Positions 13,501-22,984 of a DNA stretch of 64,000 nucleotides are shown piece after piece. Below the pieces are notes generated by a model. That model worked only from the letters and a program-made list of their open reading frames with translations, made no database searches and was not told the origin of the DNA. Positions within the stretch are counted from its first letter, which is position 1. Every line of letters starts with the position of its first letter. Made by a program: the position numbers and the translations under genes. The stretch is from Spongilla lacustris (lineage: Eukaryota > Porifera > Demospongiae > Spongillida > Spongillidae), in NCBI GenBank assembly GCA_949361645.1, contig OX442421.1, forward strand, positions 8,061,844 to 8,125,843, written 5' to 3'.

Positions 13501-14605
13501 AGTTTAACCCCTGTAGAGGTATCACATGACATTGCTATCCTGTTTAACCTCTGCAGAGGTATCACATGACATTGCTATCCAGTTTAACCTCTGCAGAGGT
13601 ATCACATGACAAATAGTTTTATCCAGTTTAACCCATGTAGAGGTATCACTTGACATCAAATACAACACACACAGTGACACACACACAGAATGCCTCATCC
13701 ATACCACATGCCCAAACATAGGCTGACAACTGACAACCATACATGTACCTCTTAGATCCAGGGTGTCAATTGGCGTACTAAGGTCATTAAGTCTCTGTAC
13801 ACAAAAACAACCAAGGTCAGTGTGGTGAGTGTGGTCAGTAGGTGTGTCGGTTTGGTGGGTGTGGCTTTAAGAATTGCAGGGGGGAAGAGGATATCCACCT
13901 ACCTCCAGCTGCTCAAGCAGTTTGGCCACTGGTCGCACCCTCATGGCAATACATTCCTTCTTGTATATCTTGATCATGTCCTCTGGGGTCTCATTAGGAT
14001 CTGTGCATTCAAACACACAGCTCTTGACTACACGTGAACTTCTAGGCAGGCATAATGCCTGCCCTTTCAAGGTCTTGTTGTACCCCCATTATCACACACA
14101 AAGCCTCCTTACCATGGGCCCAGAGGTTGGTATCATCAAACTCAGCCACCAGAGCCTCATCCTCTTTGAACCGCACCCTTCTGTAATTAAAGGCAGTGTC
14201 CCCACCTCTCCCATACATGTGGACTCCATTCCCTCCAGCCTGCATATTCTGCTCCACTATGCTCTGGTACTCTTTTCTGCCATCAAGCTGATAGTATGGA
14301 ACCAACACAGAGGTCTGAGACCTTCTGGGTACACAAATACACATACACATATGCACACACCACAAAACATAGAATAATACAACACAAGACACAAGACACA
14401 GCACACATGTACACACACACACACTCGAAGAGCACACACACCTCACTATCTCTGTTCTGAAGCTTCTGAACAGTCGTACCAGTGGTGTGAGCATCTCTCA
14501 TCCTCTTTAACACAACACTGCTACCCAACATTAGAGATGGAAACATACAGAATTCATCGTCGTCATCCTTCTCCATGGGTCCAGCAACACCTGCGTGTGG
14601 TATAG
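10589..14605 (-). CDS. PPP1R37: PPP1R37-like PP1-binding leucine-rich repeat protein (unit B)
   Basis: There are twelve exons: 14440-14605, 14113-14324, 13903-14027, 13749-13794, 12901-13001, 12684-12803, 12188-12338, 11988-12133, 11800-11919, 11495-11624, 11183-11349 and 10589-11042. The product matches vertebrate PPP1R37 from end to end: an RVxF-type PP1-docking motif (RRVRF), then EDMIKIYKKEC, DTLDLRG, LDLERTNLDDE, EFYGCASKINLSYN, LRELYLANNQL, LQVLDLRDNN, LRELNISHN and LLYLDLKENDIRVAGLMAL, then NYCKRNHTLREKR. These are ribonuclease-inhibitor-like LRRs. The last exon adds an acidic tail and EQAAFKEPHTASKPN, shared with the linker exons of units A and E, and ends in phase 1 to join the kinase exon. 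Start: MEKDDDDEF in the first exon, or splicing from PP1-B (phase 1 fits). Donor placement at 14440 is uncertain. Confidence 0.88.
11398..11417. repeat. Poly-G tract
   Basis: A run of about 20 G, with the minus strand reading C, lies in the short intron between exons at 11183-11349 and 11495-11624. Confidence 0.9.
11637..11756. repeat. (GGGA)n microsatellite filling an intron
   Basis: About 29 copies of a 4-bp unit occur. On the transcribed (minus) strand it reads (TCCC)n and makes up about two thirds of the 175-nt intron between exons 11800-11919 and 11495-11624, so the intron is almost one long polypyrimidine tract. A shorter tract of the same kind is at 12818-12856. Confidence 0.95.
12600..12725 (-). 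repeat. 36-bp repeats carrying duplicated 5' splice sites
   Basis: The end of exon 12684-12803 (GTGGCTAGCCATAGG...AAAG|GTGGGC) is repeated twice downstream. Each unit is about 36 bp and ends in AAG|GTGGG or a variant. Because 36 is a multiple of three, using the next donor would add 12 codons (VGVASHRQGIKK) in frame. The paralogous locus at 33800-34056 has about seven units. Confidence 0.85.
12987..13650 (-). repeat. 40-bp minisatellite carrying duplicated 3' splice sites
   Basis: About 16 copies of a 40-bp unit occur. Read on the minus strand, each contains an intron end ACCTCT(A/G)CAG and the first bases of the following exon (GGGTTAAACTGGATAAC). The copy nearest 13001 is the real acceptor of exon 12901-13001. 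Use of an earlier copy would shift the frame and meet an ATG-TGA stop, so only the last should be productive. The paralogue at 34290-34395 has about three copies. Confidence 0.9.
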
Positions 14606-14866
14606 CTGGAAACAATACAAATAATGTCTTTTGAAACATATATATGCACTTTGACAATAATACACACGGTGCATTGGTTTGTATCATAAATTACAGATGT
14701 AAACAAGTAGCTGAAAAGGTTGAAGCACACTTAGAACATTATATTCACTTCATATTAGTGGTTGATAGTATTTCTTAGCAGATGGTTTAGATTCAATGCA
14801 TGTGATAGATAGTATCATGGCAGATAGCAATTCTTTCTTGATGAGCAAAACAATTAAAGTGTTCAA

Positions 14867-16346
14867 CTAACAAATAGGTTTTGGCAGTTCTCTCAAACTT
14901 CCCTTTTTATCTTGAGGTTTTATTATCTGTCAAGTTGTCAGTAAGAAGGTAACAAACACATGCACAAATAATAATAACTAACCTGAAAGGAACACATCAA
15001 AGTCTCATCTATGCTCATGATAGCTCCTGCATTGTCATATTCTCCTTTGAAATTTGGTGCCGAAAATAAGGTGACCAATTGTCGTTTAGCGAAAAACTCA
15101 TATCCATCTTCAACCATCTACAGTACAACACCATTCATGATATTGGAAGTAATGTGTACAAACGTATGAAATGGAAGTGCCTTCTACATTATACTAACAT
15201 GCACCATCATGTCCTCACAATGCAAGCCTCCATCCTGATACACATTTCGCACACTACCTACCTGGTTACCCCTACAGATTAGATCAAGATCATGTTTTGT
15301 TAAAAATTTGGAAACAATTTCTGTCCCAAAGGTGAAGGACACTCCACTGTCATTTTCTCCCCATCCTAATGTTTCCTTGTCACGATCTGCCCACATAAGA
15401 TCACACAGCAATCCCTGATCTGGAACATCTATTGGACGCATTATTCTACGGATCTGTTCCATTGATTGTAGGTCTGGAGATAATCCTATACACTATTAAT
15501 GATTAACTGGCTATTAAAAAATGAGCCGAAACATACCACCATGGCAGCAAAATATTTTTTCATCCATGATGGCAACAACTGGTAGACAGTTAAAACAATC
15601 TGTGAATGTTTTCCATAAACGTATGTTATAACGTCTCTTGCCTGCAGTGTTGGAGATACAAGAACAGGGTTCTTTGTATAACAGATCTACATCAAATAGC
15701 AATAATGATTTTGGATGTCATTGTGTCATGCAAGAGTACAGAGATTTGGAATATGGGTATTGGGAACCATATTTGGAGACATACTTCTAAGGGGAAAGAG
15801 AATGACTTACATTCATCATAAAATCCATATTCCCTGTTCACACCAGCACACTCATGGTTTCCACGGAGAAGATAAAAGTTCTCAGGGTATTTGATCTTGT
15901 ATGCCAATAACAAACATATAGTTTCCAAAGATTGTCTCCCAAAGTCCACGTAGTTGCCTAAAAACAGATAATTGGACTCTGGGGGGAACCCTCCATACTC
16001 AAATAGCCTCATCAGGTCATAATATTGACCATGGATATCTCCTAGGAGATGACCACAAAAATGTGAATGCACCTGTATGCAAATCCCAGCACATGTGCCT
16101 CACCCACAACCTTCATAGGAGCTTCTAGGTCCAGGAGGATAGGTTGAGAAAGTAATATTTCACGTGACTTGAGACACAACCCTCGAATTTCACTTTCAGT
16201 CAGCTGCACATTTTTTCCAGGTCTGCTTCCTCTTACTAATATGTATTGCAAATGTTACAACATGTAAGTGTGCACACATGGTTTACATCAATACCTTCAA
16301 GTAGCCTCTGAATAATGCTCTCCACATTTAATGGCTGTTGATCCAT
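14867..16346 (-). CDS. PPP1C-like: PP1-like catalytic subunit, copy B (predicted pseudophosphatase)
   Basis: Exons are 16295-16346, 16104-16235, 15811-16041, 15537-15641, 15262-15485, 14983-15117 and 14867-14926, with lengths identical to copies A, D and E. The start [11 protein letters not shown] has an in-frame TGA just upstream. [14 protein letters not shown] and CCHGG are intact. D92 is Asn and R96 is Phe (GNYVDFG), R221 is Ser (NDSGVS) and H248 is Asn (RGNQ); Y272 is Phe. [15 protein letters not shown] and MCSFQ, the RVxF-docking region, are kept. The final exon reads IIKPQDKK...KPIC and then TAG at 14867. The same bases contain a donor T|GTTAGT (exon end 14872) that would join in phase 1 to the PPP1R37 exon at 14605, only 266 bp away. 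Confidence 0.87.
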
Positions 16347-17860
16347 TTTTAGTCCTCAATACTACTATGTAGGGGCTGCATCTAACCTGCAAGCAGTGCA
16401 CAACATCAATGCACAGAAGCCACACAGTACAAGGTGTTTGTGCTCTGGGTGTAAATCGAAGCAACTATACATGTAGTGTCATAACTTTGCAGCTGTGTAC
16501 AAAATAGATCAGAATTATTTAAACTCTTATACTTTTTTTAATATAAACAATAAAATTAATGCACATAAATACACGTTACTACACACGAACTTGCACAAAA
16601 CTACCCTAGCCATCAAGCAAGTCCATTGTTGTAGCCACCCTAGCATTGAAAGCACGGGCATTGGCTCGAACTAGTGTGAGGCTTAGTCTCCCATATATGT
16701 TATTCAACATTATAGTCTTTGAGGAATGGCTTTGAGCCGCAAGTCGTGATGCGAGTTCTCCAAAAAACTGGCCTTTTTACCTGTCCAGAGTTGTGACAGA
16801 CTTAAATTTAATATTATAGTTCATTTCAGTCTGAGGTATTTTATCCACGTACATGTATAGGCCTATACATAGATGTACTCAGACAGGGCTGCCTACCCTC
16901 AGAGGTTTTCCTTGAGTCCCAAGGTTTCGAATTACGACAAAATTAGGGCCTATATAAAAGGTTTTTATTTTGAACTGGATTGCGCACCAGCATGCAGGGC
17001 ACGTGCAGTGTGAATTATATAACTTCTATATGACTATGGTCCCATATGTAGCTACTCACGTACTCTGCTATCAATAGACCTGTAGCGGCGTCATCCCGAA
17101 CTGGTTCAAAACATCGGTGGCCATGATTTCCTGGGATGGACACGCCCCTTAATTGAAACTCCCACGAACCGGCACGAAAGTAGAGGAAGCGCGGGGGACA
17201 GTGGCGAGGTAGCTTGTCTGTCACTGGGGGGGCAAATACACAGACTGCCGCCCCCCCCCCCCCTCCCCCACGCACACAGACATAAACACACATGCTGCCT
17301 TTCTGTCAGAATTTCATATCTCGTTACAGGGGCGGATGCAGGATTTTGGCGGGGAGGGGGTGGGTTCCACATGGATAATTGACGCATTGACGTCAGGGAG
17401 GGGTGCGCGCGAAGCGCGCGAAATTTTTTGTGGTGCGCGTTCTAATTTTTCCACAGATTGTATTGGAAACTAAGGCAATCAACATGCACTAATAAATAGT
17501 GCCCTCTGTTCGAGCAGCACGATAACAACAAAAACTGGTAGCAATTAACACGTAGCCGATTCTAGATCACATGACATCAGTCAAGCCGCCGAAGTTTTGG
17601 CCGGAACTATTTACAACTACATGTATAGAGCAATGTACTTGGACATACGTAACCGTACTATTACGTAACACATGCTATAAATATATATCACGTGGGTAAA
17701 ATTCCGCCTTCTTTCCTCCGATCGCATTGATGAGCTCGTCCCCAGCATTATGACTCTATACTACATAAATAATCCATCATAATTAAACACATTTCGTGTA
17801 ATTTGCTTGGCGGCTGGTGCGCCCCTATCGTCATTTTGGCGCCCCCTTTTTAAGGCCAGC

Positions 17861-17892
<32 letters not shown>

Positions 17893-18189
17893 ACTGCCCC
17901 CCCCTGCCCCCCCGGCCACCTCGCCACTGGCGGGGGAGCCCCTCACTTTTTGGGCCCATATTGAATATTAATCGATCTGTTAACGAATCCGGCGAGAAGC
18001 ACGATCACGGGCGAACAGAAAGGAGAACGGAATCGGCATTTAGTTTGTTATTTTTATAGAAAATTTGTGGTCCTAGACTCTAGGAGTCAAAGAACCTTAC
18101 TAAATCACCAGCGTATATACGTAGTCGTAGGCAGCGATTCTGACCCTCAATTCCATCAAACGCCTGATGCCACGACTACTGACATAATT
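16347..18189. other. Spacer upstream of PP1-B
   Basis: No gene recognised. It contains the conserved upstream block (17055-17130), poly-C/poly-G runs (17251-17270 and 17863-17890) and a CpG-rich patch (17400-17440, GTGCGCGCGAAGCGCGCG). It ends at the transposon insertion at 18190. Confidence 0.5.
17055..17130 (-). promoter_or_regulatory. Conserved block upstream of PP1-B, possible first exon
   Basis: On the minus strand it reads ATCATGGCCACCGATGTTTT...GGGATGACGCCGC...GCAGAGTAC then GTGAGTA, a good splice donor. Copies lie upstream of PP1-C (37208-37290) and PP1-D (50095-50155), and a decayed one upstream of PP1-A. It may be a 5' leader exon with a short upstream ORF (MATDVLNQ...), or coding in another frame (HRCFEPVRDD). 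Which is correct cannot be decided here. Confidence 0.5.
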
Positions 18190-18662
18190 GGGACAGTTTC
18201 CACGAAAATGGCCCTTCGTTTATATATATAAAATGTTATAAAAATGCTTCTCGTTTGAATCGCTATATCTTCCGAACGGTTAAAGGTATCAACTTCTTAT
18301 TTTCAACACTTCATACTATAGCATTTGTCTATCGTAAAATACATTTTGGAGTCTTGCACTTGCTCCGTATCAGTACTGCAACGTTCGATACCCTACCGGG
18401 TTCAAACCCGCCATAACTTTCTGTAGGAGTAATAAAATCGCTTCAAATTCCGTTTGTAGGTAGAGGGGTCCTATACCTATTGATTTGTTCTGTTCGTTAA
18501 TTTTTATGTCATCCGTTACTGAGATACAGCGGCGCAAAGTTGGTACAAGTTTCCCGCTCGAATCGCGCCGTTGTATGTGCGCGAACCGTTTCCATTCACC
18601 GAAGACATGAATATTCAACTATTTCCTGTGGGTTGGGACTTTGTTAACCTAGCCACACCTAC
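18190..18662 (+). repeat. Left terminal inverted repeat
   Basis: It pairs with 31565-32039 in inverse orientation. It contains a short palindrome GGGTTCAAACCC and ends near AGCCACACCTAC. The transposase ORF starts about 100 bp inside it, so it may also hold the promoter. Confidence 0.85.
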
Positions 18663-18759
18663 AAAGCATTTATCGGTGAGGTCTTGCCTATTAGCAGAGA
18701 TAATGTATAAGTAGTATTTACAGTTGTTATTCGTTATCTTCTGTGTAGATTTAAACGAT

Positions 18760-21435
18760 ATGGCGACAACTGACGACGAGCTCGTCGTGTATCATTCAGC
18801 GGACGAGTTCGAATGGTACGATAATTTGGACGTGGATGAGGAGGGTGGTGCCAATGGCGACGGTGAATATAGAAGTGGTGATTCCGACGGCATTTATAGC
18901 GATGTCTGTGAAGGTGGAATGAACGGTGATGGTGAAAGTGACGGAGATGACGGTGATGGTGAAAGTGATGATGGTGGAAGTGATGATGGTGGAAGTGATA
19001 GCGATAAGGACTGTGATGGAAGCGACTGTGATGGTGATAGCGGAAGCGACTGTGATGGCGATGGTGATGATGTCAGCAAGGGCCCAGGTGGTGTACCAGC
19101 TAGAATAGCACGGGGACAGTGTCGTCCACGTCGCATGCTGAATGCCTACCTCACTAAAGGAGGGTGCTGCAAAGACGGCTGCTTATTGAAGTACGGTGAC
19201 TTGCCCAAAAGACGAGCACTCACATTATCCAGATTGGACAAGAAAACCAGAAAGGCAGTTGTTTATGGAATGCTTGCTGTGACTCGGAACAAATCTGGTT
19301 CTCGAAATACATTCCAATATCGCCTTGACTGGTCCAGTCCTGTCTGCAGGGATGCTTTCTGTGCCGTCATTGGCACAAGTTACCGTACATTGAAGCGTTG
19401 GCAGCAGCAGGTGTGCTCTGACTCTGATGTTGAGCCCCATCCCCATGGCAACTGTGGCAGGGCTCCTCACAATGCCCTCTCTCGCGAGGACAAAAGGATG
19501 GTGGTCAGATTTATTGAGAATTATGCTGCCACAAATGCCCTCCCTGACCCTGGTCGATTGCAAGGGACGATCAGAGACTACGTTCTGGAGAGTGGCAAAA
19601 CACTAAAGTCAGTGTATGCTGAGTATTGCAAGGCCATGGAATCCCTATCAAAGACCACACCAGCACCACAGCAACCTTGCCCTTACCGACTTACCACTCG
19701 GCTGAAGCGGCAGTACACCTTGCTCAACGTTCCTCCGGCTCCTCCTACACCTCCAGCTGCACGGGTGGTGAAGTACGTGTCATTTATTAGACTCTGGCGC
19801 AGGTACTGCTTCAACATCAAGATCCAACCTGCACGCAGTGATCTGTGTGACAAGTGTGACCAGATGTTGGTCACTTTGAGGCACAGCCTTTCTGATGAGC
19901 AGCGCAAAACAATAAATGACAAATACAACCAACACCTCATTAAGGCCAAGGCATTCCGTGACGCCTACTATGCAAACATTGAGGAGGCTGAGAAGGAATG
20001 GGGAAGTAAGGGACAGAAGGAACGTGACCAGATCCTGGGTCACTTGGAATCCAGGGCTCTGATGGCTCCCTTCACCTCACACGCCCACCTGGACATGCAG
20101 ATGCAGTACTCCTTTGACTACTGCCAGCAGGTGTCACTGCCCTACAGCTCACAACAAAGGGGCACTTTTTATTTCAGGACACCTCGCAAGGTCCAGGTGT
20201 TTGGTGTGTGTTGTGAGCCGCTGTGCCGCCAGGTGTTCTTCTTAATTGACGAGGCTGAGCAGGCCGGCAAGGGTGCTGTGGTGGTGGTCAGCCTGGTGCA
20301 CGCATTCTTCCACCTACATGGACTGGGAGAGAGGCGTGTAACACTTCAGGCCGACAACTGTGTGGGCCAGAACAAGAACACCACCATTATGTGGTACCTG
20401 GCCTGGCGGGTGATCACTGGGCAACATAACGCCATACAGCTGAACTTCATGCTACCTGGGCACACAAAGTTCAGACCCGATTCCTACTTTGGCCTGTTCA
20501 AGAAGTACTACCGACGGCAGGACCATGTAGATGACATGGATGACCTAGCTGACTGTGTCCGACACTGTGGCCAGAATGTCACTTGTGTGCCACAGCTGTA
20601 CCAGAACTGGCAGTACTATGACTGGAACACCTTCTTGGGCCAGTGGTTTACTCCTTTGGCTGGCCTAGGCCGCTACCACACATTTGAGTTTGACCGAGAA
20701 CACCCTGGTGTCATGAAAATGAAAATGTTACCATCGGACACAAACCCCACCGAGATGAGCATGCTGAGGGCTGGAGTGGCCATAAAGGACATACAGGAGG
20801 CTTATCAGAGCCAATCGATGCCACCTGTTATTAACCCCAGTGGTTTGTCCCTGATGCGGTCACTGTACCTGTACGAAAGGGTGAGGGAATATGTTCGTGA
20901 CCCCAAAAAACGGGACAAAGTATGTCCAAAACCTCCACCAAACTCAGAGGCCACCTCTTCCTATCCATGTGGCAACGCTTCATCCCTACCAGAAAACGAC
21001 CAACCTGGACCTTCAACTGCCTTTCCTCACTCACCTACATGTACTGTTGAGGGTCATGAGTCTGCAGAAGACACATACAGTGAAGTACAAGACGAAGCCA
21101 ATAGCTGTGTTTCTGGCAGGAGGAAACGCAGACCCAGGTCTGAACTGATCCTTGCCTACCAGTGCACTGTATGTGGCAATAAGTATGGCAGTGGCTCGGC
21201 CCTGTCCCTGCACAAACAGATGACTCACAAGCAGCCTGCTGTTCCAGGTGATGAACACAGTGGTGCCACTAAGGTGGACAGTGCCAGTGTTGACGTAGGA
21301 AGCCAGGATCCATCCAAGCGCAGGTGTAGGAAAAAATCTGAAATTGACAGGCCATTTTCCTGTTTTGTGTGTGGCAATAAGTACGGCAGCTCATCCGCAC
21401 TGTATACTCACAAGAAGAGAGACCATGGCTCATGA
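18760..21435 (+). CDS. Putative transposase with two C-terminal C2H2 zinc fingers
   Basis: An uninterrupted 891-codon ORF from MATTDDEL; an upstream ATG at 18724 would add 12 residues. Domains in order: an acidic Asp/Gly/Ser repeat (residues about 25-110), a Cys-rich stretch (GGCCKDGC), a CDKC motif (about 365), then a core with LQADNCVGQNKN, MWYLAWR and GHTKFRPDSYFG (about 530-590), and two fingers, YQCTVCGNKYG...HKQMTH and FSCFVCGNKYG...HKKRDH (CX2C, X12, HX4H). The DNC.GQNKN core is typical of transposon-derived proteins with an RNase-H-like fold, usually annotated as a DUF7869-like domain. It is intronless, lies inside matching TIRs and has no frame damage, so the element may be recently active. 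Confidence 0.75.
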   Translation: MATTDDELVVYHSADEFEWYDNLDVDEEGGANGDGEYRSGDSDGIYSDVCEGGMNGDGESDGDDGDGESDDGGSDDGGSDSDKDCDGSDCDGDSGSDCDGDGDDVSKGPGGVPARIARGQCRPRRMLNAYLTKGGCCKDGCLLKYGDLPKRRALTLSRLDKKTRKAVVYGMLAVTRNKSGSRNTFQYRLDWSSPVCRDAFCAVIGTSYRTLKRWQQQVCSDSDVEPHPHGNCGRAPHNALSREDKRMVVRFIENYAATNALPDPGRLQGTIRDYVLESGKTLKSVYAEYCKAMESLSKTTPAPQQPCPYRLTTRLKRQYTLLNVPPAPPTPPAARVVKYVSFIRLWRRYCFNIKIQPARSDLCDKCDQMLVTLRHSLSDEQRKTINDKYNQHLIKAKAFRDAYYANIEEAEKEWGSKGQKERDQILGHLESRALMAPFTSHAHLDMQMQYSFDYCQQVSLPYSSQQRGTFYFRTPRKVQVFGVCCEPLCRQVFFLIDEAEQAGKGAVVVVSLVHAFFHLHGLGERRVTLQADNCVGQNKNTTIMWYLAWRVITGQHNAIQLNFMLPGHTKFRPDSYFGLFKKYYRRQDHVDDMDDLADCVRHCGQNVTCVPQLYQNWQYYDWNTFLGQWFTPLAGLGRYHTFEFDREHPGVMKMKMLPSDTNPTEMSMLRAGVAIKDIQEAYQSQSMPPVINPSGLSLMRSLYLYERVREYVRDPKKRDKVCPKPPPNSEATSSYPCGNASSLPENDQPGPSTAFPHSPTCTVEGHESAEDTYSEVQDEANSCVSGRRKRRPRSELILAYQCTVCGNKYGSGSALSLHKQMTHKQPAVPGDEHSGATKVDSASVDVGSQDPSKRRCRKKSEIDRPFSCFVCGNKYGSSSALYTHKKRDHGS

Positions 21436-21794
21436 CAAATGATCCATATTGTGAGATGCATTTCATGGTATTATTACCATTTCAATTTCATCTGTAGAAG
21501 TGAGGCCATTTTCCTTCACCCAAAGCTACATGTACCTGGCAAGTCCTACAATTACCCAAGGAACCCAGACATCTTGGAGATAGATCCAACTGATGTTCAA
21601 CAACAGCAACTGGACGTTCATACTCCTTGACATCAATGGAGGTCTAATACCAGCATTAAGAGCACTTAAAGCTAGAGAAGCTCTCAGGTTGTGAGTTACC
21701 TTAGCAATTTAGTTGCCTGAATAGACACAGAACATGATGCATGCACCTCTGCAAATATAAGTTAGTTATTGCTCAGATTACTAGAGAGATGTTT

Positions 21795-22195
21795 GGTGCA
21801 CCCATGAAGAAGTCGATTGTTGCTCAGATATACATGTACATGTACATGTAGCTCTGGTGCACTCGTGAAGAAACATTGGTTGTTGCAAAGTGATAACTCT
21901 GGTGCACCCGTGAAGTTAAAAGTCGATTGTTGCTCAGATATACATGTACATGTAGCTCTGGTGCACTCGTGAAGAAAAGTCGTTTGTTGCTTGATAACTC
22001 TGGTGCACCCGTGAAGTTAAAAGTCGATTGTTGCTCAGATATACATGTACATGTAGCTCTGGTGCACTCGTGAAGAAAAGTCGTTTGTTGCTTGATAACT
22101 CTGGTGCACCCGTGAAGTTAAAAGTCGATTGTTGCTCAGATATACATGTACATGTAGCTCTGGTGCACTCGTGAAGAAAAGTCGGTTGTTGCTCA
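21795..22195. repeat. Tandem repeat, unit about 101 bp
   Basis: About four copies of a unit with CTCTGGTGCAC, GAAGAAAAGTCG and CAGATATACATGTACATGTA lie just downstream of the transposase ORF. Confidence 0.85.
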
Positions 22196-22895
22196 GATAA
22201 TCTATGTACAGTGCAACTGTGTAACATGTTGAATCAAAAGTTTTTTTAAGAACTCGTTTGTCAGCTTGTCCTCACAATCTATTGAGGTAACATTCTGACA
22301 AACGTTACATTTACACAAGAAGTTACACCTTAGCGAAGCTTGATTATCATAACAAAGAAGTGATCACATGGGTACAAGCACATGAACATGTAAATGTTTT
22401 GAAAGAGTTCTAGTACGCATATTAATGGTAACAGAATGGTCCTTGTCCTGCCCAAGTGTGTCTGGCATAGGTCCAGCTGTCCATGGTAATGGTGCCTGGG
22501 ACCATGACTGTGATGGTGACTGGAGCTGAATCCTTGGTGGAAACTGGACTATTGCAGCTACTGGTGGCCTCACCATTACAGGCAGTGGCTCTGGCTGATA
22601 GGAATGATGCAAGTATGAGTATGAGGAATGGGATGATGAGCATGGTGAGGAAAAACATGTAGATGGATGTGTTGAATGACTTGAACGTGTTTGCTAAGTA
22701 GAGTGACATGGTGAAGAACGTATTGGATGAGTTGAGTGGCGGGGTGATCCAGGTGAATAGGAACGTGTTGTATGATTTGAGCGATTGAGTGAAGAGGAAT
22801 GCACACGTGTTGAATGATGTGAGGTATGTGGTGAACTGGATGATTGTGATGGTGACCGAGATCTGCATGTACTACTTGTAGATGTACTTGTATCT

Positions 22896-22968
22896 AAGGA
22901 TCCGCACTGTATACTCACAACAAGTGAGACCATGGCTCATGACAAATGAACCATATTGTGAAATTCAT
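22896..22968 (+). pseudogene. Duplicated 3' end of the transposase gene
   Basis: GGATCCGCACTGTATACTCACAA...GACCATGGCTCATGACAAATGA matches 21394-21465, covering the end of the last zinc finger, the stop and the 3' flank, with small changes that destroy the frame. The adjoining 22430-22890 has 30-bp imperfect repeats (GAA.GTGTTG.ATGA) and a Ser/Arg-rich minus frame of doubtful meaning. A second transposase copy probably collapsed here. Confidence 0.65.
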
Positions 22969-22984
22969 GCTTTTTTATGTAATT

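Noticed and set aside
18372..18390. tRNA-like B-box (GGTTCAAACC) in the transposon TIR
   Set aside because: No A-box or cloverleaf is found at the right distance; the match is part of a short palindrome in the TIR.
22422..22868. 148-residue minus-strand ORF with hydrophobic stretches
   Set aside because: Built from imperfect 30-bp repeats between a transposase fragment and a satellite; an overlapping Ser/Arg-rich frame is equally open, so neither is convincing.
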